The notes beneath the pieces were generated by a model. The model did not search any database and was not told the DNA's origin. It saw only the letters and a program-made list of their open reading frames with translations. The translations under genes were made by a program, and so were the position numbers. From the NCBI RefSeq assembly GCF_000383595.1, contig NZ_KB911581.1, forward strand, positions 558,001-622,000: a stretch of DNA of 64,000 nucleotides. The letters run 5' to 3'. Of the stretch, positions 1 through 7,698 are shown in pieces; position 1 is the first letter of the stretch, and each line of letters begins with the position of its first letter. This stretch comes from Streptomyces bottropensis ATCC 25435. Lineage in GTDB: Bacteria > Actinomycetota > Actinomycetes > Streptomycetales > Streptomycetaceae.

Positions 1-804
1 GGCAAGTCCGTGTACCTGCGCAACCTGCTGTGCGGCCTCGCCCGGCAACCCGTTGCCCTCGTCGGCATCGACTGCAAATGGGGCGTTGAACTGGCGCCGT
101 TCGCGCCCCGACTGTCGGCCCTCGCCGACACCTCGGACCGTGCCAACGACATCCTTGACGCCCTGCTGGAGGAAATGGAGGCACGGTTCCGGCTCATCGG
201 CCTGTCGAGCGTGGCCGGTCCGGACGCCGTGCTCACCTCCGACGTATGGGGGCTGCCCGACGAGGCGCGCCCGGTGCCGGTCGTGGTCGTCGTCGACGAG
301 GTCGCGGAACTCTTCCTCGCCGCGAGTCGCGACGACGAGAAGCGACGCGATGCCATGGTCACCAAGCTCATCCGCCTCGCCCAGCTCGGCCGCGCGGCCG
401 GCATCTACCTGGAAGTCTGCGGGCAGCGCTTCGGCTCCGAACTCGGCAAGGGCGCGACCATGCTGCGCGCCCAGCTCACCGGCCGTATCTGCCACCGCGT
501 CAACGACGAGACCTCGGCGAACATGGCACTTGCCGACATCGCCCCCGAAGCGGCCTTGGCCGCCACGTCCATCCCGGCCGAACGCCCCGGCGTCGCGGTC
601 GTCGGCGACTCCTCCGGCGGTTGGTCCCGCGTCCGCTCGCCCCACCTCACCCTTGACGAAGCGGCGGCCGTCTGCCGCGACACATCCAGCCTCGTCCCGG
701 ACCTGCCCCGACTCGCCGCCTTCCGGCCCGCCGTCGCGATGACGCCCGTCGAGTCGACGCCGTCTCCCGCTACCGCACCCGCCGCCCGACCGGTCACCGA
801 GTAG
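1..804 (+). CDS. TraB/FtsK-SpoIIIE-type DNA translocase, C-terminal part
   Basis: The frame is open from the first base and begins inside the Walker A motif (GKS), so about half the protein lies upstream. The visible 267 residues contain a Walker B segment (VVVVVDEVAEL) and the RAAGIYLEVCGQR region typical of FtsK/TraSA translocases. In AICEs and Streptomyces conjugative plasmids this ATPase pumps double-stranded DNA between mycelial compartments as the single essential transfer protein. The C-terminal tail after about residue 215 is Pro/Ala/Thr rich. The spread genes follow directly. Family assignment is firm; the start cannot be seen. Confidence 0.88.
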   Translation, partial: GKSVYLRNLLCGLARQPVALVGIDCKWGVELAPFAPRLSALADTSDRANDILDALLEEMEARFRLIGLSSVAGPDAVLTSDVWGLPDEARPVPVVVVVDEVAELFLAASRDDEKRRDAMVTKLIRLAQLGRAAGIYLEVCGQRFGSELGKGATMLRAQLTGRICHRVNDETSANMALADIAPEAALAATSIPAERPGVAVVGDSSGGWSRVRSPHLTLDEAAAVCRDTSSLVPDLPRLAAFRPAVAMTPVESTPSPATAPAARPVTE

Positions 805-890
805 CCGCACCGTCCCTCCCCGGTCGGCGTGACCGTCTCACGCCAAGGTCCCTACCCCTCCCATGCCAGAAACCGGAAGGAGACGAGCCG

Positions 891-1640
891 ATGCGCGCCC
901 AACTCGCCCGCCTGGACGCCGTGATCATTCAAGCCGTCATCGCGGGCGCCCTGTCCTTCTCCCACCTCCACGACCTTGCCGATGCGGCTGGGCAAGGCGG
1001 CTGGAAGGCATGGGCCTACCCCATCAGCGTTGACCTCCTCCTGGTCGCCGCCTGGCGGAAGATGCGCGAACAGCAGCGGGCCGGACAACCGGCCGGGGGC
1101 CCACGTCTGTGGTTCCTCGTCGCCCTCGCCGCATCCCTCGGCGCCAACGTCGCCACCGCCGGGCTCCTCGACCTCGACCACGTCCCCGCCTGGCTCCGCG
1201 TCGTCGTCGCGGGCTGGCCGGCCGTCGCCTTCTTCGGCGGCACGCTCCTCGCTCACGCCCCCAACCACCCCCAGGAATCACCAGCAGTCCCGACCCTGCC
1301 GACGAAGGGCCCGCACGACGAACCCCACTCCGCTCCGGCCGCCGTCGACCCGCCAGACCGAGACCTCCTCCCGGAACCGTCGACAGTCCCGGCCCGCACA
1401 CCCGCTCCTCAGCCCACCACCAACGAACCGGCCACAACAGCCGAACCGGATGACCTCACCCCCGACCGCGCCCAGACGCCCGTACCCGCCGTCGCGCTGC
1501 CTCCTGCCCTCGTCGACCGCGTCCGCGCCCTCGCCGACGAACACCACTCGGCCACCGGCCACCCGGCCGACCCCGACGCCGTACGCGCCCGACTCGGCCT
1601 GCCCCCGTCCATGACCGCATCCGTCGCCGCCCACCTCTGA
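891..1640 (+). CDS. SpdB-like spread protein (DUF2637)
   Basis: A 249-residue membrane protein. The N-terminal half matches the DUF2637 pattern (SFSHLHDLA, GQGGWKAWAYPISVDLLLVAA) and holds about four hydrophobic segments up to residue 125. The second half is a Pro/Ala/Asp-rich linker ending in a small helical domain. In pSAM2 and related elements such proteins help spread the transferred element between compartments of the recipient mycelium. It lies 86 bp downstream of the translocase and upstream of three more small transfer genes. The start is the first ATG after a GGAGACGA ribosome-binding site. Confidence 0.8.
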   Translation: MRAQLARLDAVIIQAVIAGALSFSHLHDLADAAGQGGWKAWAYPISVDLLLVAAWRKMREQQRAGQPAGGPRLWFLVALAASLGANVATAGLLDLDHVPAWLRVVVAGWPAVAFFGGTLLAHAPNHPQESPAVPTLPTKGPHDEPHSAPAAVDPPDRDLLPEPSTVPARTPAPQPTTNEPATTAEPDDLTPDRAQTPVPAVALPPALVDRVRALADEHHSATGHPADPDAVRARLGLPPSMTASVAAHL

Positions 1641-1656
1641 GAAAGAGGAGCCCGCC

Positions 1657-1836
1657 ATGAATCGGCGCTTCCGCAACGTCCGCCGTATCGGCCCCGTGAA
1701 CGTCGCCTCGTTCGTCGAACGCGGCAAGCACCGCCACTTGGCCGCCTGCACCGCGCCCCGCTGCGACTTCTCCGCCGAGCACGACTCCCGCGCCGCCGCC
1801 GAACTCGCCGCCCGCACCCACCGCTGCCCGGCCTGA
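1657..1836 (+). CDS. Mobile-element transfer protein, 59 aa, zinc-finger like
   Basis: Encodes a basic 59-residue protein (MNRRFRNVRRIGPV start) with Cys residues in ACTAPRCDF and a final HRC, resembling small proteins annotated as mobile element transfer protein in many Streptomyces AICEs. The Cys/His pattern suggests a small metal-binding fold, but this is inference. It sits 16 bp after the SpdB-like gene with a GAAAGAGGAG ribosome-binding site. Exact role in transfer is unknown. Confidence 0.7.
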   Translation: MNRRFRNVRRIGPVNVASFVERGKHRHLAACTAPRCDFSAEHDSRAAAELAARTHRCPA

Positions 1837-1851
1837 CAGGAGACCAACCCC

Positions 1852-2007
1852 ATGGACGTACCGCTCTGGCTCGCCCTGCTCTGCGTCGGGGTCCTGGGCG
1901 TCAAGCTCATCCGCCCGCCCTGGTGGCTCATCACCGTGCTGCTCCTCGGCGGCTACCTCATCGCCGACAGCCTGCTCGCCCCCGTCATCAACTCCCTCGT
2001 CAAGTAA
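1852..2007 (+). CDS. Small membrane protein, 51 aa, AICE spread region
   Basis: A short hydrophobic protein (starts MDVPLWLALLCVGVLGVK) with two predicted membrane segments separated by a short Pro/Trp turn. It lies between the 59-aa transfer protein and the SpdD-like gene, in the same direction and with a clear AGGAGA ribosome-binding site. Its position and size match the small Spd membrane proteins of Streptomyces plasmids. No specific biochemical function is known. Confidence 0.65.
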   Translation: MDVPLWLALLCVGVLGVKLIRPPWWLITVLLLGGYLIADSLLAPVINSLVK

Positions 2008-2027
2008 CCACCGAAGGAGACCCGCCC

Positions 2028-2336
2028 ATGTTCCAGCCGAAGATCCCGACCATGCCGCAGCCGACCGGCCTGGTCACCCCGCCCGCAGTCGTCGAGCTGG
2101 CCGCCGTCGCCCCCGCCGCCCCAATCCCGCAGCTGGCTCCCGCCGCGGCTCCGGCCCCCTCCCGGCCCGCCATTCAGCTCACCCCCGGGACCGCACTCGC
2201 CCTCGTCGGCGGCGGCACCGCCGTGGTCCTGGTCGTCGGCGCCGTCCTCGTCTCCATGCTCCTCGCCGTCGCCGTCACGGCCACCTCGACCGCCGTCTGT
2301 GCCGTCGTCGTCCGCTCCCTCCTCACCCGCCGCTGA
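2028..2336 (+). CDS. SpdD-like membrane protein
   Basis: A 102-residue protein with a Pro/Ala-rich N-terminal half followed by one long hydrophobic segment (about residues 60-95) and a basic end (SLLTRR). This organisation matches SpdD-type proteins of pSAM2/pIJ101-like elements. The start at 2028 follows AAGGAGA. An inverted repeat CCCACGC/GCGTGGG with a wide loop lies just after it and may end the spread transcript before rep. Confidence 0.65.
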   Translation: MFQPKIPTMPQPTGLVTPPAVVELAAVAPAAPIPQLAPAAAPAPSRPAIQLTPGTALALVGGGTAVVLVVGAVLVSMLLAVAVTATSTAVCAVVVRSLLTRR

Positions 2337-2439
2337 CTCAACGGCTCCACCTGTGCTCAGCCTGCCCACGCTGTCTAGCCCCCTGGACGGCGTGGGTGGC
2401 GGGCGCGAAGACCTGATCCCTGGCAGGAGGAACCCGCAC

Positions 2440-3789
2440 ATGCAACCCCCGGCTCCCCTCGGAGCCATCCGCCACCTGGCCTCCCTCGCCCGATACGGCG
2501 ACCTCGGCGCCTACGCCCGCCAGGTCCAGCGCCTCGGCGGCTGCGAGCGGCCCGTACGGATGGAGGGCCACCGGCTCGACGTCCACGCCGCCACGGGTGA
2601 GGTCGTCCGGGAGATCACCGACAAGGACCTTCCGGCCGGACAACTCCTCATCCGCTGCAACAACCGTCGTGCTACCCGCTGTGCGGCCTGCGCCGAGATC
2701 TACCGCAAAGACACCTTCCACCTCGTCACCGCCGGACTCAGCGGCGGCAAAGGCATCGGCCCGGCCGTCGCTGAACACCCCCGCGTCTTCGCCACCTTCA
2801 CCGCCCCCTCCTTCGGCCCTGTGCACAACCGCCCCGGCGGCGGCCGGTGCCGCTGCGGCCGACTCCACCCCGACGACGACCCGGCCCTCGGCACACCCCT
2901 GAACCCTGACCGCTACGACTACCGCGCCGCAGTCCTCTGGAACGCCCACGCGGGAGCTCTGTGGGCCCGCTTCACCACTTACCTCCGCCAGCAACTCGCC
3001 GCCCGTGCGGGCCTCACCCGCTCGGAGCTCCGCGACAGTCTCAAGGTCTCGTACGCCAAGGTTGCCGAGTACCAGCGACGCGGCGCCGTCCACTTCCACG
3101 CAGTGATCCGCCTCGACGGCCCGGAAGGTGCCGAGGACACCCCACCTGCCTGGGCGACGACCGAACTCCTCACGGATGCCATCCGCACGGCGGCTGGCCT
3201 CGCCGAAACCCCCGGCCCGGTCCTCGACGGACACACCCACGCCTTCCGCTTCGGCGTGCAGCTCGACATCCGCCCCATCCGCTCGGCGGACTTCAAGGGC
3301 ACGACGGAGCTGACCAGCCGCGCCGTGGCGGGCTACATCGCCAAGTACGCCACCAAGGGCGCCGAAACGGCCACGGGCACCCTGGACCGGCCGATCCGCA
3401 ATCCGATCACCGACCTGATCGGCGCCGAAGTCACCGACCATGCCCGACAGATGATCCTCACCTGCTGGCACCTTGGCGCCCGCCCGGAACTCGAAGACCT
3501 CCGCCTGCGCAAGTGGGCCCACATGCTCGGCTTCCGCGGGCACTTCTCCACCAAGTCCCGCGCCTACTCCGTCACCCTCGGCGCCCTCCGCCAGGAACGC
3601 GCCGACCACAACGAAGCCCTCACCCGCGCCCGCGCTGCGGAAGCAGGCCACCCGCTACCCGACCCGGACACGGTTCTCGTCCTCTCGCACTGGCGGTTCG
3701 CCGGCACTGGCCTCACCGATGCGGAAGCCCTCTTCGCGTCTTCACGTCCCACCTCCCTCGACGTACAAGGAGAACTCGACCGTGCGTGA
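2440..3789 (+). CDS. RepSA-type replication initiator (HUH family)
   Basis: A 449-residue protein resembling the RepSA initiators of pSAM2-like AICEs, which nick the double-strand origin and drive rolling-circle replication of the excised element. A His-hydrophobic-His pair appears in RRGAVHFHAVIRLD (about residues 212-225), and a tyrosine-bearing helix AVAGYIAKYATKGAE fits the HUH nuclease nucleophile region. A Cys cluster near residues 70-85 (CNNRRATRCAACAE) may bind zinc. The chosen ATG at 2440 follows GGCAGGAGGA; an in-frame upstream start at 2299 would overlap the previous gene. It overlaps the excisionase start by 8 bp, so the two are translationally coupled. This differs from the primase-polymerase system of the neighbouring element. 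Confidence 0.83.
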   Translation: MQPPAPLGAIRHLASLARYGDLGAYARQVQRLGGCERPVRMEGHRLDVHAATGEVVREITDKDLPAGQLLIRCNNRRATRCAACAEIYRKDTFHLVTAGLSGGKGIGPAVAEHPRVFATFTAPSFGPVHNRPGGGRCRCGRLHPDDDPALGTPLNPDRYDYRAAVLWNAHAGALWARFTTYLRQQLAARAGLTRSELRDSLKVSYAKVAEYQRRGAVHFHAVIRLDGPEGAEDTPPAWATTELLTDAIRTAAGLAETPGPVLDGHTHAFRFGVQLDIRPIRSADFKGTTELTSRAVAGYIAKYATKGAETATGTLDRPIRNPITDLIGAEVTDHARQMILTCWHLGARPELEDLRLRKWAHMLGFRGHFSTKSRAYSVTLGALRQERADHNEALTRARAAEAGHPLPDPDTVLVLSHWRFAGTGLTDAEALFASSRPTSLDVQGELDRA

Positions 3790-3964
3790 TGACGAACTGC
3801 TCACCGTCGTCGAGGTGATGGCCCGTCTGCGGCTCGGACGGTCCAAGGTGTACGACCTCATCCGTACGCGGCGGCTGCCCTCAGTCACCATCGGCCGGTG
3901 TCGGCGCATCCCTGCGTCCGCCCTGGGCGCCTTCATCGACGGACAGATGGAGCGTGCGGCCTGA
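3782..3964 (+). CDS. xis: Excisionase (Xis), MerR-like helix-turn-helix
   Basis: Encodes 60 residues from a GTG start that overlaps the end of rep. The sequence LLTVVEVMARLRLGRSKVYDLI is the winged helix-turn-helix of AlpA/excisionase-type proteins, followed by a short wing (RRIPASALGAFI). Xis bends att DNA and steers the integrase towards excision. Its stop codon overlaps the integrase ATG (ATGA at 3961-3966). The length is typical of pSAM2-type Xis. Confidence 0.8.
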   Translation: MRDDELLTVVEVMARLRLGRSKVYDLIRTRRLPSVTIGRCRRIPASALGAFIDGQMERAA

Positions 3965-4109
3965 TGTCCAAGCGTCGAAGCCGCGGTGACGGCGGCCTGC
4001 ACTGGGATGAGAAGCGGCAACGGTGGATCGCCACGGCGAACCTCGGCTTTGATCCGAGCGGCAAGCGGATCGTCAAGCGGGGGAGTGGCAAGACCAAGAC
4101 TGAGGCTAA

Positions 4110-4999
4110 GGGGTCCTTTCAGAATGCTGGGTGCTTGCGGGCGAGGGTCATGCAGTGGGCGAGCTGGAGGAATGTCGTCTCGGGCTTCCCAGCGGGTCCG
4201 TAAGCGGCGGGGGCCGTGGAGCCAGGCGATGGCGGACTCGGCAACCCATCGCACCCGGCCCAGGCCCGAGCCGTGTGGCTGACCGCGCCGGGCGATCTTC
4301 GGAACGATGCCGCGCTCGCGCAGACGGCGGCGGTAGATGTCGTGGTCGTAGCCGCGGTCGGCATACAACGCCCCAGGCTTGCGCCGGGGCCGGCCCCGCT
4401 TGCCCCGCACCGGTGGCAGCCCGTCGACCAGCGGCAGGAGCTGGGTGACGTCGTTGCGGTGGCCGCCGGTCAGGGAGACCCGCAGCGGGGTGCCGTGCGC
4501 GTCGGTCAGCACGTGGTGCTTCGAGCCCGGCCGTGCACGGTCAACCGGGCTCGGACCGACTTTTGGGCTGCTTCGCCCCCGCTTGGCCTGCACGTGCGAG
4601 GCGTCAACGGTGACGCGGGAGAAGTCCAGGCGGTCCGCCGCCCGCAGCCGGTCCAGCAGCACGCGCTGGAGTTCTTCCCACACCCCGGCGCGCTGCCATT
4701 CGGCCAGCCGCCGCCAGCACGTAGGACCCGAACCGAACCCCAACTCCTGCGGCAGGTACTCCCATTGGATTCCGGTGTAGAGGACGAACAGCACACCCTG
4801 CAGCGTCTTGCGGTCATCGATCCGCTTGCGCCCCGGGTGCCGGAACCGCCGTTCATGCTTCGGCAGCAGCGGCTCGACCACCGCCCACAGCTCGTCACCG
4901 ACCTCCCACGGCTTCCGCCGCGCCATGGTCACACCCCACAAATGACGGGATCACATACATCTCCACCGTGCCACAAAAGGATCATTCTGCAAGGACCCC
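4110..4999 (-). mobile_element. IS5-family insertion sequence, 890 bp
   Basis: The ends are inverted repeats: GGGGTCCTTTCAGAATG at 4110-4126 against the complement of 4983-4999 (GGGGTCCTTGCAGAATG), 16 of 17 matching. The trinucleotide TAA is duplicated on both sides (4107-4109 and 5000-5002), as expected for the IS5/IS1031 group. One transposase frame on the minus strand fills the element. Deleting the element plus one TAA restores the host integrase frame, which fixes the boundaries to the base. Confidence 0.93.
4119..4926 (-). pseudogene. IS5-family DDE transposase, probably frameshifted near its end
   Basis: Starting at ATG 4926 (MARRKPWEVGDELWAVVEPLLP), the protein shows the IS5 N-terminal domain, the first catalytic Asp in VTVDASHVQAKRG, the second in YADRGYDHD and the Glu in WVAESAIAWLHG. 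After RTRWEARDDI the expected LQLAHCMTLARK sequence appears in another frame, ending at a stop at 4119 inside the left inverted repeat. A deletion of a few bases near 4170-4178 therefore shifts the frame, and the uncorrected frame runs out of the IS into the host integrase. The catalytic core is intact but the C-terminus is aberrant, so activity is doubtful. Confidence 0.82.
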
Positions 5000-6230
5000 T
5001 AAGAGCAAGCTCAAGGAGGTGTTGCGGGACCACGAAGACGGCCTCGCGATCGCGCCCACCAACTACACGGTCAAGGACGCCGTGACGGACTGGCTCATGT
5101 ACGGCCTGGTGGACGTCGACCCCAGCACGGTCGAGACCTGCACGCTACTGAGCCAGAAGCACGTCATCCCGTCACTCGGGGCCCGCAAGCTCCGTGACCT
5201 CAGCGCGGAGGACGTAGACCGCTGGCTTGCCGCCAAGGCGAAGATGCTCAGCACGCGCACCCTCCAGTCACTCCACTCGTGCCTGAACCGAGCGGTCAAG
5301 CGAGCCATGGCGCGGGACAAGGTGAAGCGCAACGTCGTCGAACTGTGCTCGGTGCCCCAGGGGCAGACTGGGCGTCCGTCCAAGGCGCTCACGTTCGCTC
5401 AGGCTGAGGCCGTACTCAAGGGCGCGGAGGGGACCTCGATGCACGCGTACATCGTCCTCGCCCTCCTGACGGGTGCGCGTACCGAGGAACTGCGGGCCCT
5501 CACCTGGGATCACGTCTTCCTGAAAGGACGCCCCGACCTCGACCCGCCGCAGCCTCCGCACATCGCCGTGTGGCGCTCGGTCCGGCGGACCGGGGACACC
5601 AAGACCCGGAAGTCCCGGCGCACGCTCGCCCTGCCGGCGCGCTGCGTCGATGCCCTCTGGCAGCAATTCGAAGATCAGGGCTGGGACCGGCTCGCCGCTG
5701 ACGAGAAGTGGGAGGAACACGGACTCGTCTTCTCCTCGGCTGTCGGCAAGCCGCTCGACGCGGCCAACGTCCGCCGTGCCTTCCGCCAGGCGCTCAAGGG
5801 CATCGACGGGGTCAACGCTGACGAGTGGACGCCTCGGGAGCTCCGGCACAGCTTCGTGTCACTGCTCTCCGACCGGGGCGTCCCGCTGGAAGAGATCTCG
5901 CGACTCGTCGGCCACTCCGGCACCGCCGTCACCGAGGAGGTCTACAGGAAGCAGATCCGGCCAGTGATCCAGACAGGGGCCGTGGTCATGGACGGCATCT
6001 TCGGCGCACCTCCGGGACGATAGACAAGGCGCTACGGGCCACCGACACCGGAATTCGGAGCGATGATCCCTGTGTTGCCTTCAGCTCGGATGACACCCAG
6101 ACACTCCCGATGTCACGGCGGGGTAAAGAATTCGCGGACTGGAGACGGAAGTCGTACACACGACCGGGTGAACTGGGGGCTGCAGGGTGCCCGACAGGAT
6201 CCCTCTGGGGCTCCAACGAAATCGGAAAAC

Positions 6231-7121
6231 GTGCAGGTCATATGGCGTTTTGCCCGCCGTGGCGTGCCTGCAGTCTTTGCTGTTGAGGGCAGTGGCGCCG
6301 ATGCCCATACCGGGGTCAAGCTCTACGACATCGCCAGCGCCGACATGGTGCTGCTTGAACGAAAGGCCCGTTTCCCGGTGTCCATCGACATCAACAAACT
6401 CGTTCCCCGCGAACACTCTGAGGTGACGCGTGCATTCGCAGCACGAGGAGGCCTGAGCTATCCGGCCTTCTGCGCGAGGCAGGCACTCGCACCGAGCCCA
6501 GATGAGTGGGGTCTGCTTCACTGCACCGCGGGTCCTGAGCAGACGCGTGTGACGCTGGCGACGAGCGACATGAGCTATCACCGTCTGCTGATCCGGGCAG
6601 TCAACGGACCGCGGCACCCTGCCGATACCTCTCTCCCGTCGTCCTGGTCCAGCCGTTACGGATATGGGAGGTACGGCTGGCCGGACGACTGGGATCCTGA
6701 CTCGCCTGGCGATCCCATTCCGTGGGTGTCGTGCGAGGAAGGCGGCAGGCAGCAAGTGGGCCGTGCCCATGCGTTCCTCTTCAGCCACATGGGCCCTCAA
6801 GTTGTTGAGGTTTCCTTCCTGGAGACGCCTAGAGGGAGCCGCTGGTCCGTGTTGAACGTTGACAGGTTCTCTCTACCTGCTGGATACGGAGATTTGTTCG
6901 TCATTGATCCAGACCAGGCCAGGATCGACTGGATAGCCGCACGGGGTGTCGCCGTCTATCCGGGATGGCCGACACGCAAACTCCCCCGGTTCGTCGATGC
7001 TGATGACGCGGGCGACCAGGCCTCCCGCCTCTGGCGAGATGGTGGGCAGCCCTTCCGGTGGTACGGCCCTGCCGAGACTCTGTTCTCTGGCCACATCGAT
7101 CATGCGGATCGGGGGATGTGA
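6231..7121 (+). CDS. Hypothetical protein, no recognised family
   Basis: Encodes about 296 residues from a GTG at 6231 (VQVIWRFARRGVPAVFAVEG); an upstream in-frame ATG at 6063 is possible but would add a poorly protein-like leader. The protein is soluble, rich in Trp, Pro and Asp in the middle (YGYGRYGWPDDWDPDSPGDPIPW), with no membrane segment or catalytic motif I can recognise. Codon use is less GC-biased than the chromosomal genes, suggesting acquired DNA. Its stop overlaps the GTG of a 42-codon frame. It lies between the AICE1 integrase and the att repeat, so it is probably element cargo. Confidence 0.55.
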   Translation: MQVIWRFARRGVPAVFAVEGSGADAHTGVKLYDIASADMVLLERKARFPVSIDINKLVPREHSEVTRAFAARGGLSYPAFCARQALAPSPDEWGLLHCTAGPEQTRVTLATSDMSYHRLLIRAVNGPRHPADTSLPSSWSSRYGYGRYGWPDDWDPDSPGDPIPWVSCEEGGRQQVGRAHAFLFSHMGPQVVEVSFLETPRGSRWSVLNVDRFSLPAGYGDLFVIDPDQARIDWIAARGVAVYPGWPTRKLPRFVDADDAGDQASRLWRDGGQPFRWYGPAETLFSGHIDHADRGM

Positions 7122-7246
7122 TCTTGTCTGAGAAGGGGGTCAAAGCGACCGATCGCAGCCGAACCCTCGAGAGGCTGCGAGATGTCTGCACCGTAGTGGC
7201 AAGAACTTTGCAGGCGGTCTACTACGCGGTGCGGCTATGGGAGTAG
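7118..7246 (+). CDS. Small hypothetical protein, 42 aa, coupled to the upstream gene
   Basis: A GTG at 7118 overlaps the stop of the 296-codon gene (GTGA) and opens a frame for VILSEKGVKATDRSRTLER continuing to RLWE at 7246. The peptide is basic with a hydrophobic helix (VCTVVARTLQAVYYAVRLW). The overlap suggests translational coupling and a two-gene unit. No family is recognised; it could also be a chance frame. Confidence 0.35.
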   Translation: MILSEKGVKATDRSRTLERLRDVCTVVARTLQAVYYAVRLWE

Positions 7247-7350
7247 GCAGACTCTGACGGCTTGCGGACGCTGTGGCTGGCCCGGGGTGCTCAGCGGCAG
7301 CGGTGCGGGACGGTACTTCCTGTAGTCACGCAGTTAGATACGCAGTGACG

Positions 7351-7387
7351 TCAGAGGGCCCTTACCGATTCGGTAAGGGCCCTCTGA
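7351..7387. terminator. Perfect 17-bp hairpin terminator next to the left att repeat
   Basis: TCAGAGGGCCCTTACCG pairs exactly with CGGTAAGGGCCCTCTGA around a three-base loop. It lies 13 bp from the att core, as the hairpin at 26776-26809 does at the other end, so before AICE2 inserted this was probably the tRNA-Pro terminator. It may also end the 6231-7246 transcript. Confidence 0.85.
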
Positions 7388-7399
7388 CCTGCTATCCAG

Positions 7400-7444
7400 C
7401 TGTCGGGGTGGCGGGATTTGAACCCACGACCTCTTCGTCCCGAA
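7400..7444. other. Left attachment site of AICE2 (duplicated 3' end of tRNA-Pro)
   Basis: These 45 bases are identical to 26823-26867, which contain the 3' part of the intact tRNA-Pro(CGG) gene on the minus strand, including the T-arm and the anticodon-loop edge. Similarity stops abruptly after CCCGAA, giving a truncated tRNA copy. This is the signature of integrase-mediated insertion at a tRNA 3' end. The same copy may also be the right junction of AICE1 if the elements are in tandem. Confidence 0.92.
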
Positions 7445-7552
7445 TTAGGCTCTGGGAGAATGTCCGCCTGCGCTCTAGGTCAAAGGTGCAGGTCAGGGTG
7501 TTGGAGGGCATCGGTCTCCGTTGGGCGCCTTAGGGATCCCGACGCATGATCA

Positions 7553-7569
7553 TCTCCAGTATTTCTCCA
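7553..7569 (+). other. Candidate integrase arm-type site, left end of AICE2
   Basis: TCTCCAGTATTTCTCCA differs by one base from the sequence at 26738-26754 just inside the other att repeat. The internal TCTCCA repeat and its presence at both element ends fit arm-type binding sites of a tyrosine integrase. Confidence 0.6.
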
Positions 7570-7698
7570 CGGCGGCACGGCTGCGGCGTAGGCGCGCTGC
7601 GTCTGCCATCCGCGGCGCCACCCTGCATCGCGGCTGATGGCCATCGGGTGACGAGGGCCGAGATCTACGCATTACGAGTTGTTCGATCTAGGTCCCTA

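Larger units (their letters stand above)
3964..6023 (+). pseudogene. int: Tyrosine integrase of AICE1, split by an IS element
   Basis: The integrase begins at 3964, coupled to xis, and encodes an N-terminal arm-binding domain (RGDGGLHWDEKRQRWIATA) up to TEAK at 4109. An 890-bp IS then interrupts it. The rest resumes at 5003 as SKLKEVLRDHEDGL. Joining 3964-4109 to 5003-6023 gives 1167 bases with no shift, an ordinary 388-residue integrase. The C-terminal part keeps the core-binding domain and the catalytic residues (ARTEELRAL arginine, HELRHSF-type box ELRHSFVS, GHSGTAV, tyrosine in EEVYRK). A GTG within the IS end at 4968 could start a 351-residue protein lacking the arm-binding domain, but site-specific recombination would probably be lost. 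Confidence 0.88.
1..7444 (+). mobile_element. AICE1, right part of an integrative and conjugative element
   Basis: Gene order translocase, spread genes, replication initiator, excisionase, integrase is the standard right-hand layout of a pSAM2-like Streptomyces AICE. The left end lies outside the window. The right boundary is inferred: the next attachment-type sequence downstream of the integrase is the 45-bp tRNA-Pro repeat at 7400-7444, so AICE1 may end there and sit in tandem with AICE2. An att site between 6024 and 7400 is also possible, in which case the genes at 6231-7246 would be chromosomal. Its integrase is disrupted, so it is probably immobile without help in trans. Confidence 0.7.

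Noticed and set aside
7273..7533. Open frame across the left att repeat
   Set aside because: It reads through the truncated tRNA and terminator; the AGFEPTTSSS-like peptide is translated tRNA sequence.
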